Source: Glandiceps talaboti (taxonomy: Eukaryota; Hemichordata; Enteropneusta; Spengelidae). Taken from it: 64,000 bases of DNA. The notes beneath the pieces were generated by a model. The model was not told where the DNA came from. It did no database searches and saw nothing but the letters and a program-made list of their open reading frames with translations. The stretch is from NCBI RefSeq assembly GCF_964340395.1, contig NC_135560.1, positions 20,837,675-20,901,674 on the forward strand, given 5' to 3'. Made by a program: the position numbers and the translations under genes. Of the stretch, positions 52,699 through 64,000 are shown piece by piece. Numbering within the stretch: position 1 is the first letter of the stretch; every line of letters starts with the position of its first letter.

Positions 52699-53965
52699 GC
52701 TGTCTATCTATCACAGAAGTGTTACGCAAACGGATTTATGTCACTTATTCGACGTTAAAATAAATTTGACACGTTTGATTAGATAACGATGGTAGCACAC
52801 TGTGTTGGATTGACGTTAACATGACTTTGTACCAATTGTTACATAACACTTTACATCAGCTGTCATCCATTCATTCTTAGGAAGAGCATTTATACTATAT
52901 ATAGAACTGACAAAAGTGATTTCTCTTTAAGCTATTGACCTTCGAATACTCAAAACTTATTTCAAAAACCATGACTAGTAGAGTACAACAAAAAAAGACT
53001 GACAAGGTTGTCAGTTATGTATGATTTACAATACAAACACAAGTGCTCCGTACCATAACGGGGTAACAAGTCAATTGGATTCAAGCGGAAGTATTCTTTA
53101 CCACAAGTCAAATGTGCAATAATAAATCATGCGGATGGTTCCCGGTTTTTCATATGACATGTAAACTTAACTGCACGTCATACTAGCGAATAAACGATGT
53201 TGCTACCATACAAGACGCCTTGGCAGTAACCTAATTAGTGCAGATTTAATCAAGACATGAATGTATCGCCCCATTATTCATGAATGATTAACAGCCTTAA
53301 AAAGTCAAAAGAAAGAATAACAGATTATTTCACAGGAGGATGTTGTAATAACCACACAGAAATAATGATGACCACCTGCAGGTCAAGGACATATATAGAA
53401 CAGGTATCACGTTTCTTTCAATCATTTCATGTGTGTTACCACGATTTGTATTCGACTTCACCTAGCTGTCAGTTCTCTTCTACTTTGTAACAAATCATCC
53501 ATTTAGCCTATGTTTTGTTTGTAAGCAACCATATTATTATGCATAGTATACCCACGTTATATGTGAAAGCGTTTATGTTGCAATGAACACAACTCTGAAT
53601 GAAGTATTAGTATTCAGTCCTTTCTTCGGTCCACTGCAATGCAAAATATTCGTACATCAATAAGTATACATGTATAACGACCAATAGATCAATATTCTTT
53701 CAACTTACAAGAAACTATCTGACAGTTGCCGACCGTGTGAAATTTCTTAGCAACTTGGGTAACTAACAGTTCGTGATATTGCCAGTAAGATCTATTCACA
53801 TTCATTTATCAAAATGTTTTCGAATGGGACTGTAAAGCTATTGGTCGAATTGCCCATCCTTCTTTCAGTGTACCTATGCGAAACTATACTCTTGCTTAAC
53901 CATTAACACCGACACAGTACCCTGAATGCAACTGACGTTAGCAGAGTAATACAATTATTCCTGTA
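52699..53965. other. AT-rich non-coding stretch
   Basis: Nothing recognisable; the ORF 53284-53490 has no domain. Confidence 0.5.
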
Positions 53966-54335
53966 GTTTGATACATATAGACACTATTCAAGTGCCTACC
54001 GTCAAATTATCAATGATGACCTTTCTATTGAGACATTGGCCTTTGACCTTGAGAAACATTTTCAAGGTGAAATGACTAAAATGTTTCTTTCTAAATTAAC
54101 TCCAGATGTTGAATACATAAAGACTCCATGTAAATGTCTATACTTAAAGGTAAGCTTTCTTTTTATATCTTGACCTTTGACTTTGATATCCATAATCAAG
54201 GTCAAATAGCACATTGGTCAATAAAGTATGCAGTTCTGTATCTAGAGAAACCATTTAAATTTGCACTGTCAATAACTTTGCCATATAACACTCCTGTTGG
54301 GATCTATGCCTTCGACTGAAGACTTGTCGGGAATA
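53966..54335 (+). repeat. Dispersed repeat, copy 2
   Basis: Positions 53966-54073 align without gaps to 46297-46404, with 14 mismatches in 105 bp (about 87% identity). The alignment runs from GTTTGATACATAT through GCCTTTGACCTTGAGAAACA to TTTTCAAGGTGAA. Downstream it carries a second TTGACCTTTGACTTTGATAT block (from 54168) and an opposed ATCAAGGTCAAAT (54194-54206). It extends to at least about 54335, where family-like texture ends. It lacks the GC-rich hairpin start of copy 1, so it is 5'-truncated or diverged. It is not coding. Confidence 0.65.
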
Positions 54336-56653
54336 TTTCAGGTTGTTTGATTGTCATAGGCAATGATATAGTGCCTTATCAAAATGATCACGTAATAATT
54401 TCAGAACAATTTTGCACACATGTTAAACTCATTAAGTATTTGGCACCATCATGGAACGACTGGCAGATCATTTAATAGTATACAACGACTGATAATTCAC
54501 CTCCGGAGCTCCGTATGTAATTTCAGTTTGTTTAAGCTGACTACACAAGCGTCTTCCGAGTTGTTCATTTGTATCACGTTTTACTATGTGTTGGTTTGAA
54601 GTGTTAATGATAGCTTCAAGAAGGGAGTCAGTGCTTGAAAGTATCGATTTTCCAATTGCTTGATAGTACTTTAGGGCTTAGCCTGCGAACATTCTAATTT
54701 TCTGCTATTTGTACAAGTTGAGGGTCATTTGTAGCAAATTGGCTGATGCAATTTATTTATTGTTTTTCCCCTTTACTTGTTTTATATGTTTTCTGCCCTT
54801 CCGACAATTTAGTGTTATCTATGGCTTTCAAAATGAGAACAGAATTTTTAAGTGGTTTCAAATCGAAAGTATATCTGTAAATGCTATCCTGAATGACCAA
54901 TTATTAGTGCTTTGGGTAAAACCAGCACTCATTTCCTGAGGTGAAAAGATTAACGTTACAACAGGACTGCTTTGATTATTCCGTTTAATGTCAACCTCTT
55001 CAGTTGCGAAATAAATCAGTCAACCATTTGTTAATTTTGTTTCACTCCCATTCATTGTTTCCGTTGCTGTAGAGTGCTTCTGCAAAATAGCAAATTGCTG
55101 CTACAAGATGTCATTTTAAGTGATGGTGCTGTTGAATTGAATGTCAGGTGTGTTGAATATAGAAACACGTATATATCATATCAGGGTTGACAATTTGTAA
55201 TGGTCAACATAAGTCTTGGAGAAAGGTCTACATTCTAAGGTGACGTGGTCAGGATGGAACAACGAATTTCTGTACGACTTACCCGAACCATCACAACGTT
55301 AATGTCACAATGTCACGTACATGTTTTTATGATCCTCTATTTGGAATACAGGTTTCCACATGGAGGATATAGTACTGACACAAACTGAGACTTCAAGGGA
55401 ATGTATTTTTTCTGCAGCTTTGACCAAATTTATGTACTGAGATTATGATTTACAGGTTTTTGAAACAAGAATCCTCTAGATCTAATGTTGATAAAATATG
55501 CATTTTTAGATAGAGGTCAGTGGGGTTTTAAATACGCTACCAGCACGTCAGATCTTCGGTTGGGAATATCTCTTGGGCTCAGAAAATAAGATAGATGGTG
55601 ACATTTCATGTTAGGGAATATTATTAAAAAAATCAACTCGATGACCTTGATAACACAGAGCTACAGTAAAAGCTAGAGATGAAAGAGGAGCCAGAGATGA
55701 AAGAATGCCAGGATAAATGTATTTTTCTATAAGATCTTAGAATCGATATTGATGCTGCCTCAACTGCCTATCGTTAGCTTTAAAAAGAAAGTTTAGTGAC
55801 CATTGACAAATATCTTTAAAACACCAATTCGAAAAGGAATGATAAAGGTGACTGGGGTAAATAGATACAAGTTTGGTGACAATAAACTTAGAGTCTGTCT
55901 TTCAACTGTGAAGCTGTGACATTACCATTACTTACAAATTTGAAATGTATGCTGCTTCCTATCAAATACTGTCAATTACCTCGCTGAATTTAGACTACCT
56001 TCAAATGCACATACACATCTGAATGCAAGCGTTATGTCAATTTAACATTGATTGTCCGTTTTAAGTAAAGGAAAGGGCCCTTGGAATATCTAAAAATAGT
56101 ATCAACGTAATCTCAAAAACACTTCCGGTCGCACCATCTTGTACGAGATAACGTTTGAAAAGAACAAGCAAGTCTACATTAACCACCCATGTTCACCGTG
56201 GCGGATATATTTAGATTTTGTACGGAATGTATGCAAGTGACAAGAGTATCAATAACAAGTTGCCGTATTTTTTATCGATACAATTATCGCGATTGGTATA
56301 ATAGATATCATTAAACCAGTCTCGTTAAGATGATTTATCTGACATGTTTTTATTTTTTATGTCTGAACGTGATTATTTTGTTGTACATGTGCTATATTTG
56401 TAGCAAAGGCCAGACGTATTTACAATGCAACAACCGTTGCTTTGTAACGAGCATATGCATATTGAAATGATACAGGTCTTTCCATTATATCATCGTAAGC
56501 ATAGTTGATATTTTTTGAAAATTACTATAATAGCAATATATGTCATCTTATCTTTGGTGACGCCATCTTTGATATATTTATCAGAAAATGTATCTCTTAG
56601 GGATATGAACAGATTTAAGCATAAAACGTAGTAAATGGCCGATGATTTTATTT
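54336..56653. other. AT-rich non-coding stretch
   Basis: Nothing recognisable; the ORF 54709-54939 is hydrophobic with no domain. Confidence 0.5.
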
Positions 56654-56678
56654 GGGGTGGGGGTGGGGTGGGATGGGG
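56654..56678 (+). other. Canonical G-quadruplex motif
   Basis: Five G-runs of 4, 5, 4, 3 and 4 bases (starting at 56654, 56659, 56665, 5670-offset 56670 and 56675) are separated by 1-2-base loops. This meets the usual G3+N1-7 rule with a spare run. It is flanked by AT-rich DNA. On the minus strand it gives the Pro-rich part of a spurious ORF (56490-56711). Confidence 0.8.
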
Positions 56679-58267
56679 TACATTTATTGCCTTCTTCATC
56701 ACGAGAATCATTCTAATCTATACAGTTGTCAACATAAATGACAGTAGTTAAGTATAAATATCTCTCCTCTCTTTAAACTGTCTAACGGAAGTGTTTTCTT
56801 AACCAATATCATGATCCTTAACATACCTAAAGGTCGAGTCCCCTATTTACTCCTTCTTTTGTTTCACACAAGTTAAGTGTTACCCCAACAATATCCTCAT
56901 AAATTATGTATTATCTTACTTATAATTTCACCATGTAGTAAATTATCAGATCAGATGTCAGCTATCATTTTGACATGGACGTTACTAAACCATGATCACA
57001 AAAATGGTAGGATTCTTGATTTCTAAACCTCACTTTTAGAAACGTAAGTGGTTTGAGATACTGCAAGTTGGTGCTAGTATGAATTCGTACTCTTGACATG
57101 GCCGTGTATAACATGAATAATAACGCCATAAAGTATATCTCGTTATATATACCTCAAGTGTGAGTTTTACATGGTCTGTTGAGGAACAAAGATGTTAACT
57201 GATAAAAAGTCTTTGCGAATTAACTGTGTTTGTTTGCCCAAAGAGTTTTTTGTGATTGCATAATTTAAAATAGGTGTTGTTATTAATGTATGTGTGGATT
57301 AGGATTAGTGTTGGTTTGCTATTTATTCAGTCATTTGTTATCGTATTGCCTTCAGTGCCATCGTAACATATGGGACACTATAATGAATTTATACACCCTT
57401 CCACCAGAAAGTCTTAAATTCGATATGTACTGATAATTTCCGGTCAACACAACGCTATTTCTGGGTATATATATATATAGAACCTATTGGATACTGATTA
57501 CAGTAAAGTATTATTGTAATTAAGGAAACCATTTCTATTCCCATTTACAGGATAACTTCATAACAAACACACATTTCGCGATTAGTATTCTTCATGCTAC
57601 TTGAATGCTATTCAGGAATGAAAAGAACACATGCATATATCTTTGCACCATTTGGATTTTAGAAGTCCAAGGATATCTATCCAAATGTTATATTATTAAG
57701 ATACAATCAAGACTTGAAGGATAATTACAAGGTGGTTAGTACTTAGTAAGTACGCAGTTATTCGCAAATCAAACAATCTCCCTAAGTCAATATACAATGT
57801 ACTTAATATTTCAGCATTGATTAAGTCAAGTTATAATAATAACAACGTACCAAGTATTGATCGTAAGAGGTTTGTTGAAATAAAATAAATGTTTTTGAGG
57901 CTGTTGAATCTCAAGAGTGTCAGTGTTCGGTGAAGTAGAGAGGATTTCTTTTATTTCCTCAAAGAAATACGCCGAGCGCTTATTAGCTTTTAAAGCAATT
58001 TAAAATCACTATCAATTTGACATTAGTGAAACCAATAGCCTGAAGTCTAAAACTGACTTCCATTGTAATGAACCCGTTGAATAACACGATCATCTGTTCT
58101 GGACATGTAAATACTCCAGGCTGTAAACACCACAAATGGACAGCAGTATTTACGAGTATGTAGTATGTTACATGAGAGATGACGCAGAGACAAACAGACC
58201 GAGAAAACGATATCAGTTACACAGTGAGAGGTTCGGGGCAGAGACCCCCAAACAGGCACAGGCACAG
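56679..58267. other. AT-rich non-coding stretch
   Basis: It contains a 14-bp TA run (57466-57479). No gene recognised. Confidence 0.5.
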
Positions 58268-59344
<1,077 letters not shown>

Positions 59345-59525
59345 GTTCCAGTTAGAGCAATTACTTAAAAAATGCATACCTCTTGAACAATGACCCTAGG
59401 CCAAGTATCATTAAGATTAGGTTCAATAGCTATATCTAACCCTCAACTAAATCAAAAGGGAAACCTCCTGGTGAATCATACAATCTGTATTTCAAAATAA
59501 TTGTTATCTGTGGGGGCTAATAATG
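59345..59525 (-). repeat. Probable dispersed repeat, copy 3 (inverted, decayed)
   Basis: Read on the minus strand it starts TTATTAGCCCCCAC (complement of 59510-59523), identical over 14 bp to the start of copy 1. Further on it carries CTTGGCCTAGGGTCATTGTTCAAGAGG, positions 59375-59401, in the style of the TGACCTTG blocks of this family. The rest does not align by eye. The shared G/C-rich start and the order of blocks suggest membership, but divergence is high. Confidence 0.35.
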
Positions 59526-61805
59526 AACCAATATATACACTCTATATTAGTCATTGATATATACTTTGTCATACCACTATCACTTCCTCTCTTAAGAAAC
59601 TTTCATAGAGGGGATTTTATCCTCCCCGTATATTTTGTTTGCGATAAAGCATGATCAATTGAGAACATGGACAAAACGATGCTATTTCGCTCTCTTATCA
59701 ATTTCCTGTTATCAATTCTTTGGGGAATATATAAAAAGTTTCTTCTCAATCAAAAAAGCTTAGTCCCTAATCACGCACCTCTTCATGGACATTATCTGAA
59801 ATATCTGACATCCTTATTCCGTTCCCAATTACGAAAGAGGATGTCGCTAATAGACAGTCGCTATGGAATGTTAAACTGTAGACTATCGTTAACTGAAAGA
59901 GATAGCGGCGAGAATCGAAAATGTTACAACTTTACAACTGAGAATATTACCCCTTCAATAAAAGTCATTTATATTAGAAACGTTTAAAACTACAAACATC
60001 ATAAACGTCCCGAGAGCCTTGTGTTACATTTCATAAACCATTTAGAAGGTGCTCGGGTTACTTGTACTACGCGGCATCATCAATAACAATTTAAATAAAA
60101 TATGTCGGATCATAGAAACGTATATTTGAAGATGACAACGCCTTAGGTTGAATTGAATATAGTTTATTTTTAATTTTTGATATATTGTTGTAAGAAAAGA
60201 GTGATTATGTGTTTTGAAAAAGGAGATATACATGAAACATTGCAGAAACGCTTTATGTTCTTTAACAAGTGATTTTGAAAGAAATAGTACTACTGCCCTA
60301 TAGTGATCTTGCGATTTGCCATTCTTTGAATCTAGAGTACACTTGGGTCATACTGACTATACTGAAATATATAAAATAAATAAAATGAAAATGAAATAAA
60401 TATTATTAGAAAAATAAGATTTCAAGTAATTACATTAATATTTATAGAAATGGATTTATATATACTGTACACATGTTGACATTTGATAAACATGATTCGA
60501 AACTACCAAACCCTGCCGAATGCAACAACTGTTAATGCTATATAGAATTTCATTTTAGTCCCGTCTGTAAACTGGTATCTTGGTAACGTGATTCCTAATC
60601 AGCTTAACTTTAGTTAAGTTGGCAGCGTACTACTTTAACATGTACGACGGTCAGGCAATCAAGGTGGTCATTAAATATTCACCTTGCATATGTCTCGAAG
60701 GCAATTAGACACCTTTTCATGGCGTTTAGGTTTCCCTGCATGTTCAACAAAATCTTAGCCCATAACATCTTCATAATCAACACCTCAGCAATAAAAGTAT
60801 TCCCCTGTAAGGTAAGGTTATGAAAGCACATTAAATTTCTGATGGCCATTTTCCACATGATTTTTTTTGTAATTATTGTAATTTTGAACCGTGTTAATCT
60901 TTGTATACTCGTCATCACGCCATTGTCATTTCTTCCTGGCGAGTGTCCAGGTGTAGTAAGCAGAATATGTGTCCAGCAATTCAGAAGAAATCATTTTCTA
61001 ATGACAAAACAAATTTCCATCAAAGGCAATATAGTACTAACGCCTTTTTCTAATAAAGACTGCCATATAAACGGTTTGTAAATGTTCAACTAACAGTTTC
61101 CGTCGAAATCACCATGAGAAGTGTTTCCAGGTCACCCACTTTACTACCTTACATATCGGTGAATGCACAAAGAAAGAGCAGTCAACAATGTACTGTTTGC
61201 CGTCTGCATTTGATGACAGGCTTCGTCTGAATTCAAATATAGTAATCTGTCTAAAAACAATATTATGGAGACACAATAAATAATGGATTTCTTGAAAGAC
61301 TGGAGTAATTCGATTATTTCGGATGTAACTTTATGTCAAAAATGCCAACGATGATTATTCAGATATTAAAGTTATTGAAATGTTGTAAGTGTGTGAATGA
61401 AGACAAATAGTCTATCAAGAGCCCACTGTTTCAATTAAATATAAACATTACATGGACAATCCCATTCTACATTCAAACTTTAACCTATGTCAAGAGAAGA
61501 TGAATGGAATCATGCTGCATCATTGCAACTGGATTCGTTGTCATTGCATTAGTAACGTACTTTAACAATATAGAGTACGCCCAGTGAAAGTTTGGAATAC
61601 AGCTCTGTGAATGTGTATGCTTTGAATTATGGGAAGTACGATTTTCATTTTTATGTAGCGTGCTGCATTAAATAGGCTAAATAGGAAGATTAATGAATGA
61701 TCAATGGTCACATAGTTATTTAACCGACAAACAGGATGTATTCGTAAAATATGTATATGCCGTTTAGTAAGCAATATATATGACTTTGGAAAAAGTAAAT
61801 CATGA
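59526..61805. other. AT-rich non-coding stretch
   Basis: A hairpin-prone GAGGGGATTTTATCCTCCCC lies at about 59608-59627. The 106-codon ORF at 59667-59987 (MDKTMLFRSLINFLLSILWG...) has a hydrophobic start that could mimic a signal sequence but no domain or splice context. The other frames look like chance. Confidence 0.45.
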
Positions 61806-61993
61806 TTAGCCAATTTGCATATCTCTGGCTAGGATTTTGTGACATGCGCAGTACGTGTAGTTGTCTTTAGAATGCGATGAGTATTCTGCTGGTTCATCTA
61901 TTTGTCTAGTAGGCGTCGATGTTATCAGGTATTGTCCCACGTTATTGGAGGTTTCAGGTTTAGTCACGCTGACGTTGTTAAAAGGCATTCCTA
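61806..61993 (-). other. Candidate terminal exon
   Basis: On the minus strand, AATATTTCTTCTAG|GA forms a good acceptor (near 61992). The frame after it reads MPFNNVSVTKPETSNNVGQ, then STPTRQIDEPAEYSSHSKDN, and ends CHKILARDMQIG with TAA. Codon choice is more balanced than in most frames here, and the peptide is polar and low in aromatic and hydrophobic runs, like a cytoplasmic tail or linker. No domain is recognised, and no donor is needed if this is a last exon. No clear poly(A) signal was fixed downstream. A chance ORF remains possible. Confidence 0.22.
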
Positions 61994-63136
61994 GAAGAAA
62001 TATTCTTTGATAGAGTTAATTGTCAAGTTGCTGTTATTTAGCTACCAGACTCACTCAAGTTATTCGGATCTACAAGTAGACAGAAAACCTCGTCTTTGTA
62101 ACTAAAGGTTGGTCGAGTTTCTTCTATGTTTGTAATGCATCGTTGTCGTCACGAACTCATAAGGAATGAATCTTCCAGTAACTTTAATACTATCTCAATG
62201 ATGTCTAGCTTCTCTACGTACAAAGCAAATGTACTGAACTGTATCAAACATCACACTGATAAGTCTATTTGCTTGGCATTATTTTTAAGATGTGGATTTA
62301 AATTGGGAATCGCAAATTTAAAATATAATCGAATTTCGATAACACAAGAACAATCGGGTAAAGACTATAATATCAAAATTTTAAATTATTTCATTCCATT
62401 TTTTTTAAAAATTGGTATGTATTTTGTACGAGTAGGGCAATTCAGATGTAGAAGACAAGAACACCACTTGCTTTACTAATGGAAGTTGTTAATGATCATC
62501 CATCGTTATGGTACTGTAACATACACTCCATAAGCATTACAACTGTGCTCATGTTTCTAATTTTAGTGTATGTTATCCAATCTAGCTTTACATACTCATT
62601 ATCAATGTAGCTTTGCATACTCATTATCACTGGTGAAAAACCAAGCAGAAGTTGTTTCATGCATGAATTAAACCGAAATGTCACTTAATGACCCTTTCCC
62701 ATCCAAACGGTTTATCTTTATCGCAAGAAATGTTTTGGACAATTTTCTTTTCAGATCGAAGCTGTTTATCATAAGCTTTTCTTTCCCTCGAGAAATACTT
62801 CAGCATATGCGTAGATACTGTTGCCCTTTCATACTACAGTGAGTGTGTGCATTCCGTCACTCTTACACTCAAGATTGTTTAAATGATAAAGAATTATATA
62901 TTCGCATTAACATAGAAATGTTATTCGTTTGCCTATGAAGTTTGATATGAATAATTGTATGAAAAAGTATTATTTCGTGTTTTGAGTATTTGATAAGGAC
63001 ATGCAGGTGGTTATGAATAGTGTTGATAAATTGCATTATGGTGAAATACCGTGTAAACTACAAGTTCCACTAATGATTTACAAAAGTATGTAATGTCAGT
63101 GTATCACTAGACATGAGAACTACTTATACTACTTGT
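61994..63136. other. AT-rich non-coding stretch
   Basis: It contains a 25-bp tandem duplication (listed separately). The 117-codon ORF at 62126-62479 has six Cys and no recognisable domain. Confidence 0.45.
62583..62632. repeat. 25-bp tandem duplication
   Basis: Two adjacent units, TAGCTTTACATACTCATTAT-type (62583-62607) and TAGCTTTGCATACTCATTAT-type (62608-62632), differ at 2 of 25 positions. Confidence 0.9.
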
Positions 63137-63197
63137 AACAAACAAACAAAAACAACAAACAAACAAACAAACAAACAAACAAACAAACAAACAAACA
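63137..63197. repeat. (AAAC)n array
   Basis: About 14 CAAA units with two small interruptions near the left end. Confidence 0.97.

Positions 63198-64000
<803 letters not shown>

Noticed and set aside
59667-59987. 106-codon ORF with hydrophobic start as a secreted protein
   Set aside because: There is no domain, no Cys framework and no promoter or splice context; the hydrophobic start is common in T-rich DNA.
62126-62479. 117-codon ORF with six Cys
   Set aside because: The Cys spacing fits no known fold and the composition is that of AT-rich chance frames.

Overview
This is an AT-rich eukaryotic stretch with the look of an invertebrate animal genome. It is rich in microsatellites, has no operon-like packing and no convincing intact gene, and carries several decayed non-LTR retrotransposons. 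One of these has a 2A-like peptide motif upstream of its endonuclease, an arrangement known from CR1/L2-type LINEs of marine invertebrates such as sea urchins. I infer a marine invertebrate but cannot place the phylum from this window. The window is best read as intergenic and/or intronic DNA. Most open reading frames longer than 60 codons look like chance ORFs or translations of microsatellites.

Layout. 1-12 kb is mostly unique AT-rich DNA with two minus-strand LINE 3' remnants (about 4.04-4.24 kb and 7.34-7.58 kb) that share a GATT-type 3' tail. It also holds a pair of perfect palindromes (4.60-4.65 kb) and a 99-bp ATTGT array. 12.0-13.74 kb holds the best element: a plus-strand CR1/L2-like LINE with N-terminal region, 2A-like motif and endonuclease, then a post-endonuclease linker and an A-rich tail. 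Its reverse transcriptase is deleted and its frame is broken several times. 14.4-14.5 kb has a diverged duplication carrying two NRF-1-like sites. 24.0-24.25 kb holds a weaker plus-strand LINE 3' end, followed at 24.68-25.14 kb by a promoter/first-exon-like arrangement. 36.1-36.6 kb has a possible tRNA-like SINE head and a GC-rich dispersed-repeat patch. 42.0 and 58.3 kb carry two compound microsatellites with the same nested architecture. 46.2, 54.0 and 59.4 kb appear to be members of one dispersed repeat family; the first two align at about 87% over 105 bp. 48.2-48.77 kb is a clear minus-strand LINE ORF2 C-terminus with 3' UTR and tail.

No genes act together here in any way I can support. 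A few short open stretches have splice-site-like borders (10.57, 29.16, 49.76 and 61.99 kb). They are listed as candidate exons at low confidence. No rRNA, functional tRNA, CRISPR array or intact mobile element was found, and I see no convincing new biological system. The most informative features are the layered retrotransposon debris, the 2A-like motif, the repeat family, the nested compound microsatellites and a perfect 12-bp-arm inverted repeat at 26.0 kb.
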